From Podaxis mareebaensis (lineage: Eukaryota; Basidiomycota; Agaricomycetes; Agaricales; Agaricaceae): a stretch of DNA of 64,000 bases. Both the position numbers and the translations under genes were made by a program. The number at the start of each line of letters is the position of its first letter. Position 1 is the stretch's first letter. The notes under the pieces are model-generated. The model was not told where the DNA came from. It saw only the letters and a program-made list of their open reading frames with translations, and did not search any database. Positions 1 through 14,136 of the stretch are shown here, piece after piece. Where the stretch lies: contig JAEUWP010000434.1 of the NCBI GenBank assembly GCA_018524725.1, forward strand, positions 1 through 64,000, given 5' to 3'.

Positions 1-9
1 AATACCTTG

Positions 10-215
10 TTCGCCAGTGGTACGAACTGTCCTGCTTTACTAGGTGGGCTCTTTCTCTTACCTCGAGTTTGACCTGGGTGATAATTTTGAGGAAGAGAAC
101 AACGACAACCTCACTGGGGGCAAGGACGTAATAGAAAGGCGCCTGATACCTAGGTGGTATTCGTATCAACTACTTGATTGTCACATATTTGACACACTCA
201 AATCTTGACGTTAGC
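10..215. repeat. diverged direct repeat, copy A
   Basis: This stretch matches 597-775 over most of its length. Shared landmarks are a block reading gctctgctttactgg-like, then ggctctttctc, gagtttga, ttttgaggaagagaa, and further on cacacatttga and tcgaatcttgac. The copies have several small indels, so this is an old duplication. No gene was recognised in it. It lies upstream of the NACHT gene at 885. Confidence 0.7.
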
Positions 216-596
216 CTCTGATGCATCGACGATCGTATATTGGTGGTCTCGAACTTCGACAGGCTGGGCGCTCAGCAGGACCTACGGGTCGGGGGAAGGA
301 AAATCCTGGAGGCTCTACAAACGTGCAACGCCCTTTGGTAAGTTGAGACGTTGCTGTCGCCTCTCTCTTTTGACCTACTAGTGTATACACATCCTCAGAT
401 TAATCGACCTTAGGTGAGCCCGCAAAAGCCAGATGCCTCGTGACTCATCCGGCACTCGACCTCGAACAACAGCTTACTTATCCTAGTCTTTAAGGTAAGT
501 CAAGGAACTTCGTCTTCGTCCGGGGACGAAAGAAATCTCGGTATCTTGTGATACGCTGGCGACTTGCCATATATATCTGGATAGGCAAGGTCACGT

Positions 597-775
597 TCGC
601 CGGCAATACGAGTTGCTCTGCTTTACTGGATGGGCTCTTTCTCCTACCTGGAGTTTGATCTGGGTAACGATTTTGAGGAAGAGAAAAATGACAAATGGTA
701 TGCGCGCATTAACTGTTTGACTGTCACACATTTGATCAATGCTATTGGACACACTCGAATCTTGACATGTGTTTG
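597..775. repeat. diverged direct repeat, copy B
   Basis: Second copy of the repeat seen at 10-215, ending about 110 bp before the NACHT gene start. The spacing between copies is about 580 bp. The rest of 1-884 (216-596 and 776-884) shows no recognisable gene; 776-884 is probably promoter and 5' UTR. Confidence 0.7.
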
Positions 776-884
776 GTATAAATTTATCCCCTGTGTGAAA
801 CAAATAGAAGTCGTCAGCACTGCACAATCTGTAGGCCTGTACACTAGGCACTAAGCTTCCTGCCCAGCTTTCCCCTCCACCATC

Positions 885-3002
885 ATGGTGGTCCTCCCTG
901 GTGCCCATGACTTCACAATGAACAACTCGGACTTGGTTGACCAGTCCATCAACATTGGCCAGTCAACCATCAACCAATCTACTAAGATCAATGTCGACCA
1001 GTCCTCACATGCGCACATCAATATTAACAAGAGCACGTCCGAGAGGAAAGGTGAGGATATCATGTTCGTGCAGACATTTGCCGCTCATTTTATGTGAAGG
1101 CCTCCAAACCCTCCTCGAGGCTTCAATCCTAGAAGCCACTCACGACTCCTCGGCTCGGTATCCTCCTCCTAAATGCCATCCTGGAACGCGAGACAAATAC
1201 GTTGAAAATCTCACCAGCTGGGGCCTTAATGCCGACAACCATCCTACTCGCATGGCATGGTTGAAAGGCCCGGCTGGTGTTGGAAAGTCAGCCATTGCCC
1301 AATCCTGCGCTGAAGCTCTAGGCGATAAATTAGGTGCATCATTCTTCCTCTCCCGACCCAACAATCGAGATGACCCCGACCGCTTCTTCACCTCCATCTC
1401 ATACCAAGTTGCTGTCAAATTCGAATCCTTTGGCACCATTATTGATCGTAAACTCATTCGCAATCCGACCCTTGTCAAGAAATCCCTGCCACACCAGTTC
1501 CATGAGCTTCTTGTCGCTCCACTCAAAGAACTCAAAGCCAAAGGAGAAGAACTCACGGATCAGGTTATCATCGTTGATGGTCTTGACGAATGCGCTAGTG
1601 CGGAGGCGCAAGTGGACATTGTCAAGATTGTCGCAGAATCTATCCAAAACAAAACCACGCCTTTCCTTTGGATCTTCCTCAGCCGCCTTGAGCCCGACCT
1701 TGTTGCTACATTCGATCTTCCCGATATCAAACTACTATGTCTTCCAATCGAGCTCATCATATCCCGAGAAATTGACGGTGAGATCGCGCTGTATTTGACG
1801 GACAAGCTCCGCGAGATCGGGCAAAAACACAGTCTCACACTTCCGTGGCCTTCTGAACGAGAGATCTGGGCCATTGTCGGCCTGTGTAACGGACTATTCG
1901 CCTGTGCCGACACTGCTGTGCGGTTTATTGGTGATGATGGCTCCGAGTTGTGTGGGCCCATCGACCAATTACGCGAAGTCCTCTATTTGGCGGAACACTT
2001 GACGGCGAAAGGTCCAAAGCATCCTCTATCAGGGCTGGACAGTTTTTATACACTCATCATGGAGCGCGTGCCGCGTGGAAAGCTTCAGATCGTCCAGTGG
2101 ATTCTCTTGGCTACGCGGCTGCCCAGGATAGGCAATGCTCGAGATAATGCCAATTTATTGGACCTAACCGAATCACAGTTCCGAAATGCATGCCGGTCTC
2201 TCCATTCCGTTATGAAAATAAGCGGTAATAATAATGTTATCTTTTACCATGCATCCTTTATGGACTTCCTTGAGGACCCAAAAAGGTCCGGACAGTTTTG
2301 CATTCGGTCGGACTGCGCGGTGGCACTCTGGGACAGAATCCGATGTAAGCTCGATCAGATGCGGGTCCGCCCCAAACCACGGTCCAGATGTAAGCAGTGC
2401 TCTGTTTGTCACGACATAGATCCTTCTGACCATCACATTAATAGTCAAATATGTTCCTGCGCTTGACTTCACTTGGCCACCCTTGCGTCATATGGGGTAT
2501 CCTACAGACGGTCCATATTGGTCCCTTGTCAACGCATTTTTTATTCTCCTTCGTTCAGTTAACTTGAATGATGACACACAAAGACTGAGTACCTTGACGG
2601 ACTTTGATTTCAGAAAGCTCTGCTTTTACTCAGGCGTGAGCGTAAGAATGGAGCTAAAGTCACTTTTACAGATCGTAAGTCAACACCACTATCTGCATGC
2701 ACCCTAACCTCAACGATTTGCCACAGATCCCCCAACAATCTAACCTCATTCGTCGCTCCAGAATCAAGGCCATTGTTCCATTTGTTCGTGATACGCTGCG
2801 CAATTACCCAATATCTGGTTTCTATATAATTGGGCGTGGCGAGAAGAAGGCTCTCCTTGAGAAGTTCCTGGACAACTATTTCCAGATCAAGCCATACTCT
2901 AAGCGACACATCAAGAAGTTTATGAAGCGGTTATACAAGGTACATGACATTGTTGTCTTTGACGAACGAAGTGACCTAGAGCACTTTCCAGGAATCCTGT
3001 AA
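885..3002 (+). CDS. NACHT-domain NLR-like protein
   Basis: Predicted 653-residue NTPase of the fungal NLR-like class, probably a cytosolic signalling or incompatibility protein. Introns at 1051-1099, 2390-2444 and 2675-2726 all keep phase. Residues 1-55 are a short Asn/Ser-rich leader (GAHDFTMNNS then repeated NIGQS/INQS-like units). The NACHT module follows: Walker A GPAGVGKS at 112-119, Walker B VIIVDGLDE at 211-219, then a conserved helical region ending in FYHASFMDFLED. The C-terminal 170 residues form a domain shared with the copies at 3661 and 57008. No LRR, WD40, ankyrin or TPR repeats are visible, so it is shorter than classical NLRs. The start was chosen because the leader aligns with that of the 57 kb paralogue and exon 2 has the same 1,290-nt length in both. 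The function of the leader and tail is inferred. Confidence 0.88.
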
Positions 3003-3480
3003 CACTACGCCTCCGAATCCAGTACCTGAGGCAAAATCGTAACTCTCCATGGCCTTGCAGTACTGGGGAACTCAGATTTTTCACCCCGTTTCTCCTCGTT
3101 TGTGCATACTTAGTAGTTATGTAGTCTATATGTATAATATATTGTTTTATGTTGGATCTTGATATAATATTTTGAGTTATCTGTATAATGGAAGATGTCT
3201 AGCGCTGAGGTTGATATATTTCCTCAACCACGGGACGTTGGTAAGAGTTTCCCAGTGCCTTTTTACAAAACAACCCATAAGTAAACGTTGGCGCATCTGA
3301 ATTTCTCTGCTCTCGGGACTTCGTCACCCAAAGGTGTCTTCACACGATCGCTCTCGAGGCCCACACCACACGCATGCTCGACACGCGAGGTTCCTGTGAT
3401 CATACACTGAATGCCACCTGAAGACCCTTCCCACACCTTCCTGGGAGCAGCGGAGAGGAAGTCGCGTGAGATACACCTGA
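2240..3480. repeat. tandem segmental duplication, parent copy
   Basis: Coding sequence from the FYHASFMDFLED motif to the end of the NACHT gene, plus about 480 bp of 3' flank, is repeated at 3755-5390. In the flank, ttttttaccccgtttctcctcgt-like sequence, a TATATA-rich stretch, gaggttgatat, gcgggacgt and the caccttcctggga...gcggagaggaag block recur in the same order. The segment 3003-3660 holds no gene of its own; it is this duplicated flank plus junction sequence. Confidence 0.8.
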
Positions 3481-3660
3481 AGTAGAGGTGGCCACTGTTC
3501 TATCTCACTAAAAATGTGCATGGAGGTCACTTGACACCGTTGGAGACGATTAGTGAAGGGTATAATTGGAGAGGGATCCTTCATTCGTCTTGCTATGGGT
3601 GATAGGTGGGATGGCGGAGGAAAGTGAGCTGGAAGGTGTAGAGGCAGGTGTACGACGAAC

Positions 3661-4457
3661 ATGACGATATGGGGAGAATACATGGCACTGGGGGATGAGC
3701 ATATGCAAGGTGGCGTGACAATAAACAACAACTCCGTGAAGGGGATTCCGAGTATTGAATTCTACCACGCTTCTTTCATGGACTTTCTTGAGGATCCAGC
3801 CAGGTCGGGAAGTTCTTGCATCTGGTCAGACTGCGCTGTTGCATTATGGGATGATGTACTGCGCAGATTGGATCAGATTCGAGTCACCTGTGGTTCCAAT
3901 GGTGAGTAATGTGTGTTTTCCCGACCCATGAGTCTTGCTGAACTCCGTGTAAATAGGTGATCACATCCCGGATATCACCCCCACTTGGCTGATAGACGAT
4001 CATCCGCCCGCTTGGAAACGCTATGGTGACCTTGTGGGCGCGTTTTTCAGGCTTCTTGGATCGATCAACTTTGATATCGACACACAAAGACTTAATGCCC
4101 TGATCAACCTCGACTTGCGGAAAGTTTCGTTTCAATCGACGCTTGTTACAGGTATGCAGGTGCGGGCGTTGTTGGGGAAGGTCAGAGGTTTCCACTAACT
4201 GCAGACATTTACTGACATGCATGTCCTTCTTCTAGATTCCCTCCCGAGTCCAACTCACTCGCCCGTCTACTTTCAAAAGATTACTTCGATTCGCCCAGTA
4301 TGTCTCATCGAATCCTCCGCGAAAGCCAGTGCATGTAATTGGACACGGAGCTAAAAAGACTCTCCTTACAGAGGGTCAGTATACAAATGATCTCCTCGTT
4401 GCGCTGTACTCGAAGCGAGCTGTTAAGGAGTATATGAGACGGGTGTACAAGGTATGA
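3661..4457 (+). pseudogene. truncated NACHT/NLR gene copy (C-terminal part)
   Basis: This contains only the C-terminal part of a NACHT protein, starting at the IEFYHASFMDFLED motif (about 3749). It lacks the leader, Walker A and Walker B. Introns at 3902-3956 and 4181-4235 (55 nt each) sit where the introns of the upstream gene sit, and splicing keeps an open frame of 228 residues ending in a TGA just inside what may have been a further intron (gtatga). The 90 nt before the homology, including the ATG at 3661, have no counterpart in the parent. It may be a pure remnant or may express a stand-alone C-terminal domain. No promoter evidence is available. Confidence 0.75.
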
Positions 4458-5390
4458 CCTCCTGTATGGCTGTGGACATTTTTACCAAAGTATGTAATTT
4501 TCTAGGAATCCCACGAGGAGACCACAGGTTGACCGAAAAAGCATACGAGGCGAGAACGTGTGATAAGCATGTTGTAGACAACATTGGGTCTCTGCGTCGT
4601 ACCATGGGGATTGCAAGAGATAATTGTGATATCAGGTGACGGGATGTGGGAAGAGTTTGGAGAGAGGCGGTGCAGGTGATACATTTGTTGTTGGATGTAT
4701 GAAGGCAACAGAGGCGGAAGTGCGGGTGAGGACATTGTTCGGTATCTAAAGAGGAGAAGAGAGTCACTCCGAAGGTCGAAGGCAGAAGACCTTACCCAGA
4801 CAACGAGTTCATGTGGGCCGGCGGGTAGAAAGCAGGGAACGCACAGACAAAGAATAGTAAGAGATCCGGCTGCAGTACGATAAAAAATGCACGTCGTGTA
4901 TAAGTTCTTGGATGACGTTGTGGAAGATCATGGCACTGTGTTTTGGGCTGTTTCTGGAACCTCCTGTACTGGGGCCTGGATTTTTTACCCCGTTTCTCCT
5001 CGTTTGGGCATACTTAACTTGGTAGTCACTCAGTCTATATATACAGTATATCGTTCATGTCAGGCATCAATATAGTGTTTCGAGTTACTCATGCATCGAA
5101 GATTTATAGGATGGAGGTTGATATACCTATATAGCTGCGGGACGTGGATAGGAGCGATGTACAACTTCCGAGTGTCATTTGCAAAACCAGGAGATACAAG
5201 CAAATATTGGCATATCGGAATCTTCTGGGTTCTTGGGATTTCTGGCCTGCACTCGAGTACCATCATGATCCACACCATCCACAACACCAACAAGCTCGAT
5301 ACACGATATGAGGTCAATAATCGTGCACCAAATGTCACTTGAAGATTCTTCTCAGTTCACCTTCCCTGGAAGCGGAGGAGAGGACCGTCA
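3755..5390. repeat. tandem segmental duplication, daughter copy
   Basis: Diverged copy of 2240-3480. It carries extra sequence between about 4458 and 4900 that the parent lacks. The 3' flank homology restarts near 4935 and runs to about 5390, ending in the ccttccctggaagcggaggagagg block. No other gene is recognised in 4458-5436. Confidence 0.75.
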
Positions 5391-5408
5391 AATAATAATA
5401 ATAATAAA
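5391..5408. repeat. AAT microsatellite
   Basis: About five to six units of AAT follow directly after the end of the NLR duplication homology and precede the UBR1 relic. Confidence 0.85.
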
Positions 5409-5439
5409 CAACGTTAATAATCTATGATCTCATCCTCCC

Positions 5440-8400
5440 TGGGGCCTGAGCGTCTTGGCAGTGGCTCCCACCTCTGACCACCATGTCCGCTTTCTTGTGT
5501 ATATCCCCAAATATTCGCAGACTACGCCCCTCGGTGCTGCCGCCACAGCCGGACCAGCTTTCCTACCCCGGTTTGCCCTCGAGGTTATGCCTGGCTCGTG
5601 TTTACACCAGGCGCACACGCTGGGATTTTGATGGACTGTACTCAAGCTTTCTTTGGAATTATCCACAGTTGTTTTTGGCGGGTGGGGTGGGGAAGATACC
5701 ATAGCATATGTTGCTGTCCGAGTACCAAGTTTCGCTAGATTCAGGTGCCGGGAAGGAGAACGAGAACGAGAACGAGGAACCAGACGTTCCTGGGAGACCA
5801 TGTACACACATATTCAAGAAAGGGGAACGCTGCTTCGGGTGCAAGTGTGTATCTTTTGCGCCTCTGCCAATACCTTACTGATGCATCGTATGAAGGGACT
5901 GCTCACGAGACGGTAACTGCCTCTTGTGCACCAAATGTTTTCATGCAACAGATCACTCAGATCGCAACGTGAGCTTCTTCATTGCACAACAGCCTGACGG
6001 GACCTGTGACCGCGATGACGAAGAGGTATGACACTGATCCCATTGACTTGTCCGCACTACCCTCCATCACCCCACCCCGAAGAAACAGCGGACGTATTCA
6101 AAACTGGTCCACGCGTTGCGTCGCTCCCTATGCCCCACGACATCCCTCCGGCTCAACACTTCCCCTCTCTCATTCAGACTCCTGATGACCTCAGGGCTAT
6201 GATGTATCTGATAATTGGTTTTGTGCTGAATTACATTCTGGATACGATGAATTACTCGCTTGATGAACCTGGGCCTCCGCTCTTGGAGAGCGACCTTCGG
6301 TTGTAGCCTACCGCAGACTCAGTGGCGAAGGATCAGTACTGCGTCATCGTCTGGAGCGATGACAAGCATTATTACGACGAACACATCAAAATGCTTTGCG
6401 ATCCCACGAACCGGACTGGGAGGAATCGTTGGAGGTGATGCAGAGGATGGACGACACGGGTCGTGAAATCATTGATATGAACGCAACGTTTCAAAACTAT
6501 ACGAAATGGTCATGTTGATTGCACAGATTGACTTGGGGGTCACAATGCGCCGTGCATATGACACGTTCTGCGAGCAGGTTGTATCAGTGTTGATGGAGTG
6601 GCTTGCGAACCTAACCAAGTGCCGTGTTGGAACGGCCGCACTTGTGATCAGGGAGATTATTGTGGCAGAGTTGCTTTCTCCCAGGAGGAAAGAGAGGGTA
6701 TCCGATTAATACGAAGTCATCGCCGTACATCAACGGTCCGAATCCTGCAAGGATTGACACGCTCTCTTTCTACCACGCTCGGCTCTGGAAGAAACCTCGG
6801 TTGTGTATGAAAGAGATATATGTGTCTGTGAGGGCGCTGAGTGGAAATCACAAACTGGCCGTCGGTGCGTCTATAATATTACCTTCTCATTTTACACTAA
6901 CACGTATTTTTACAGCTGGCGAGTTCGCCAACGCGTAACACAGAGTTATAGACGCGTACCTCGCTGATCGAGAAGCCAAGACGTCCATCAGATACTTCGC
7001 CTCGCAGCTCTTCGCTACCCCTTCCGCCGCAGGCCATATTGTCAAGAACCACAGCCTTATATCCCGTCTACTCAACGTTATTTCCTCGTTTTCACCAACC
7101 AAATCTCCGAAAAAAAAAACATATCCAATACCAAACATGGTATATGGGGCCATTGGACGTCGGGTCTTACCCTTCCAAATCTAAACGCTTCATGCCTGTC
7201 TCCAGCGATCTTCGTACCCCTGTCACACAGAACCTGTTCACGAAATGATCGCCCCCAACCGAGATTTCATCGTGTAATTCGCCAAGACATGTTAACCATT
7301 CATGTGTGTCAACCCAACAAACGGGCAGTGATCGGCCACGTCGAATACGAAACTGAGACCTGGACATCCGTATCCAACGTAACACCTCTCGCGTTATCAA
7401 AATCTTCGGCGAAGCCTTCATCAAAGCCAACACATCCCAATTAAATTGCGCGATCCGACACGTCATCCACGCGATGCTCATGGCTGTCGTGCTCGCCAAG
7501 GATAGACCGACAAAATGAAATACACACCGATCGTGCTTCATCGAGTTGGGTTTGGTGGGGAGGCATACCAGGTAGTCAAGTTTGATGTGTTGGAGGGGTG
7601 GGGCAGCTTTCACTATTCGTTACGGTGGCTTCTGGCGGAGTGTTAAAACATGCGCAGTTGTTGAGCAAAGAAGCATTGAGTGCGGTTGGATATGGGGATT
7701 TGAGGAGTGCATTTTTGGAACATGCAAACGAGTAGGCAATTTGACGATTGTTGACTTCCTGTCAGGAGGTGAGTTATCGTGTGCTAGTATACCGGTTATG
7801 CTGAACGTGCATCGCAGTGCTCGCAATGATTGCGCAAAACAGAACAGGATTCTGGGTTCGGAATGGATTTGCAATCCGTGGTCAATTACTGCACTACCGT
7901 GACTACATGCTCCGCGAAGTCTGTTACGACCAAGATCTCTACATCCTTTAAACCTATTTGGTCCTCATTGACCCCAACACTATCTTTGTCACCATCCTCG
8001 ATTGCCTCGGCCTCCTTGGTTACTTCTTCGGCACCACCACCCATCCCGTCTTTGAACCATGGCAACTCTCCAGTATGATCGAGGTGTTATAGGTCTTGAT
8101 CGTAATCCTGAGTGAAGATGCTAGTCCCCAAAGGATGTCCGGTGAAGATGCTGTACGGAGGGAAATCCTGCACCCCCTTGTGATGGGCCCATGTACATTT
8201 TCTGACTTAGTGAAACGCACCGCGGAACGGTTGCTGGACGATGTATGTTTGGAACGTATGTTCGCGCAAGTAGGCAACTTCAAACCGCCGGAAACCTCAA
8301 CTGACTCGGGGCTCTGCGAACTTAAGACGGGGTATACGATGAAGCCAACCCTTTCTTTTACCACTACACGCGCAACAAGAAGGAGGAAATTGAGAACGTG

Positions 8401-11216
8401 TTGAAGGCGCGGTTAAGGAAGAAATGGGGGTTCGGGATCCCATGATTGTGCCGAAGTTTGGTGTTAAGGAGCGCGAGGGCGCATTTGGAGGGTTGGCGAG
8501 GGCATTTGGAGGGTTGACGGGGGCATCTGAGAACGAGGATTTGGTGCAAGTTACGTCTATTCGCATGAGAATGCGTTGAAGGCGATGGAGACGAGGGGTG
8601 CGACGCCACCTTCGGCGGAGGCGATCTTGGACCAAGCACTACATTTTATTACGCCCGGGACTATAGAACGTGCGAGAAGGTTTGTGGAGTTGGCTGCGAG
8701 TAGGGCGTTTGGGAATAGTTACCGATATGCAAGGACCTGGACGAACGTTGCTAGATGTAGTTTGCACCTTGGAGCATCATGACAAGTACAAGCTCTACCG
8801 CTCACGAGTCGCATGGATCCTCGACGAGATGGAAAAATACTTCGCCGACGAGGTTAAGAAACGCAGAGTTGACCCCGATCGCACAAGCGCATCACACATT
8901 AGCGCCGAAGAAGCGCCGCAAAGGCGCGTCAGGAGGCCATCATGCAACAGATGATAGCCTGACAAGCAAGCCTCGCCATCAACTCCGACGATATTGGAGG
9001 TGATGGAGATGGGGTTGTGAAGAGGCAGTCGAGAGCGAACAAATGAGTTTCAGGACTTGTACTGTCTGCCTGGAAGACCTCAACTCCAGTCGAGAATTCG
9101 GCGCGTTAAGCCTGATTCAGCCCAGGAGACTGTTGCGCATGCGGCCAGATATTCCGAGTTCATACCTCAATGAAGTCTTGCAGATGTGCAGCTCGCTGGA
9201 CAGAGCGCCACTCACTTTCCCTGTCAAATTTCCCCCCGACGCGAAAGGAGATCCTGGATGCCTCGAAACTGAACTCCGCGCCTAATTTTGAAGGGCTCCC
9301 CTCATACACTAAATTCGGGTTGCACGGATCAGTGTACACGCACATGATGCATCCGGAGTGTTTTCAGATGTACAGTACCTCCATTCGCCAACAGCATCGC
9401 GTACAAGCCACAAGGAACCACCCAGGGAACATTCCGAGGGAAGGAATATATCTGTGCCCTATGCAAGAGTTTGGGAAATGTGATTTTGCCGGTGACGAAT
9501 ACGTCCCCCTGCACAACGCTCAATACGGTGTCATTTGCAGATTGGATCGGAGTGGCAGGGATTAGTATCCTGAAGGGTAAACCGGACCCTTCGATGGATG
9601 CATTGTATTTCAAGAATAGACTAGCGAGTTCGTGTTTTGGGATGTGCAGGATCAAGGGTGTATGCTTGTGTTAAGGAATTCAAATGGCTGGGCCGACGCG
9701 GACACGGCAAAGAAGCTTGATATGCTTGTGAGCGTGTGCATGTCGTTTTCGCAGCAGACACGGCACTTGCGCGATAGACCCGAGCCAGAGGCGGGTGACC
9801 GAGGCGCGGGTATCTGCCTACCAGAAGAGTTGATTGGATATACGATTGCTGGGATCAAGGTTGCGCAGGGGGGTGTGAACGTTGACGATGGCGGGCTTGT
9901 GGCGGATGACCACAGGCTCAAATGCGGATGATCAAGATTTGTTGGCTTGTTTGTCGAGACTTGTAGCGACGTAAGGTTAAAGGACACCCGGACAAAGACC
10001 GGGATGCGATTTGACAGACTATCATCAAGCGCCTCCTACCAGAATGGAGCCGGATCACTTCGACATCGTTTTCCTATCCGCTGCTACTCGGGGATCTAGT
10101 TACGATTCTGGTGGAAGCCGCTGCGGTGGCGCCGGAGATGATCAAACATATCTTCATTCTCACCTACTATGCATGCCTAGTTCGGACAGTTATCGGCCTC
10201 ATCTATATTCTCACCAAGACACGGAGTTTCAACACACCCTATGTTGCGAATAGGGCGCATGAAGACATCTTCGGCGATGTCCGCACGTTCTTCATGTCTC
10301 TTGTCCGGCACTCGCCAATATTCGGGCACACAGCCATGCTGGCGTTTGAAACGTTCGGTGAAGCACGTATTGAGAAGCTTCTTCACCAATTCATTCTCCC
10401 CTTCTTGCGCAGAGCTGCAACACTCTGTCGATCTATCCTCTCGTCATCCTTCCCCACTCCAACACTCCATGGCACTTCCCAAGTCAATGAGTACACACGG
10501 CTCGTCGACGTGCTCGGCATACCACTGCTTGCAGTCCTTCCACATCAAGATACAACGCAAAACGCGCTATCGGGCTGGTGTGCACACTACGGCCATTCAC
10601 AAGCTGCGTCGCAGCTGAACTGCGGCGCGGTATTGAGGTACCCCAGTGTCTATCGCATGGCACGCCTGCCGCTTGTCTGTTCGGTCAGCAAGACGAAGCA
10701 TTGACGTGTCAGCGGTGTAACACTGTGTTGATGGATGCTGCAGTTTGCCTCATTTGTGGCGCGACGTGTAGTTTCCGGTGTTAATGTTGCACAGACATTG
10801 ATTATAACGAACGTGGGATGTAATACGCGCACGCGAGAGTAGGTCTTGAAACTATTATATTGTTCCTGCATCGCAAGCTGACATTGGCTGTTCCGTAGGT
10901 ATGGTGGAATGATTGGTGTTTACTTCCTTGTCAGGCGTTCCTCGCTTCTGTTCCTTAACGCCAGTAATGGAACGTTCGCACTGGCACCATACATGGATGC
11001 AAATGGCGAAGTGGATATATCTATGAGGTATGTAAACACTTGACAAATAGACGCCTACCTTCCAACAGGTTTCGTTAATTAGACGCGACCGCCGCCAATT
11101 CTTTCATTCCGCGAGACGGGAAGACTTGCACAAGACTTGGTCAACCACGGTATCCCGAAAATTGTTGCGAGAAAGCTCGAGGCCATCATTGACCTCGGAG
11201 GCTGGAAGACATTCTA
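5440..11216 (+). pseudogene. UBR1: decayed UBR1-type N-recognin E3 ubiquitin ligase
   Basis: Relic of the N-end-rule ubiquitin ligase that recognises destabilising N-terminal residues. Landmarks appear in the right order but in shifting frames with many stops. The UBR box (CTHIFKKGERC then LLCTKCFHATDHSD, FFIAQQPDG) is at about 5799-6027. The helical middle is at 6300-8300 (KDQYCVIVWSDDKHYYDEH, LIAQIDLGVTMRRAYDTF, GFAIRGQLLHYRDYMLRE, KRTAERLLDDVCLERMFAQ). The RING region is at 9040-9520 (TCTVCLEDLNSSREFGAL, FGLHGSVYTHMMHPECFQMY). The C-terminal cap is at 10000-11216 (AILRYPSVYRMARLPL-like, GTFALAPYMDANGEVDISMR). Introns appear to remain, for example 6865-6915, which argues against a retrocopy. 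The longest open stretch is under 200 codons, so no functional product is expected. The 5' limit is uncertain. Confidence 0.9.
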
Positions 11217-11499
11217 AATCCTTCAGCCCCAAATCATGACGACGCATGCACCAGAATAAAATATATTACATTAAATGAACGAACCATATTTTCGTCTTCG
11301 CCCGGTACATCCTAATCCGTTTCTCCGTTGTGATGCTCTTCTCATTTGTTTTACGCCTGAGAACACCTTTGCCTGCTTTCCGAATCCCTGAGTTGTTACC
11401 TGATTAGAAACATGTATCCACTTGTACGATTGGAATTCGTCAAGCTACTTCGTTTGTTGTACAGTCTGTCACCGCGTAATGTGCAATAGACATCATATA

Positions 11500-14136
<2,637 letters not shown>

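Noticed and set aside
5440..11216. Many mid-size ORFs in this block (for example 10111-10704 and 9170-9565)
   Set aside because: Each is a fragment of the same UBR1 relic in a different frame; none is a separate gene.
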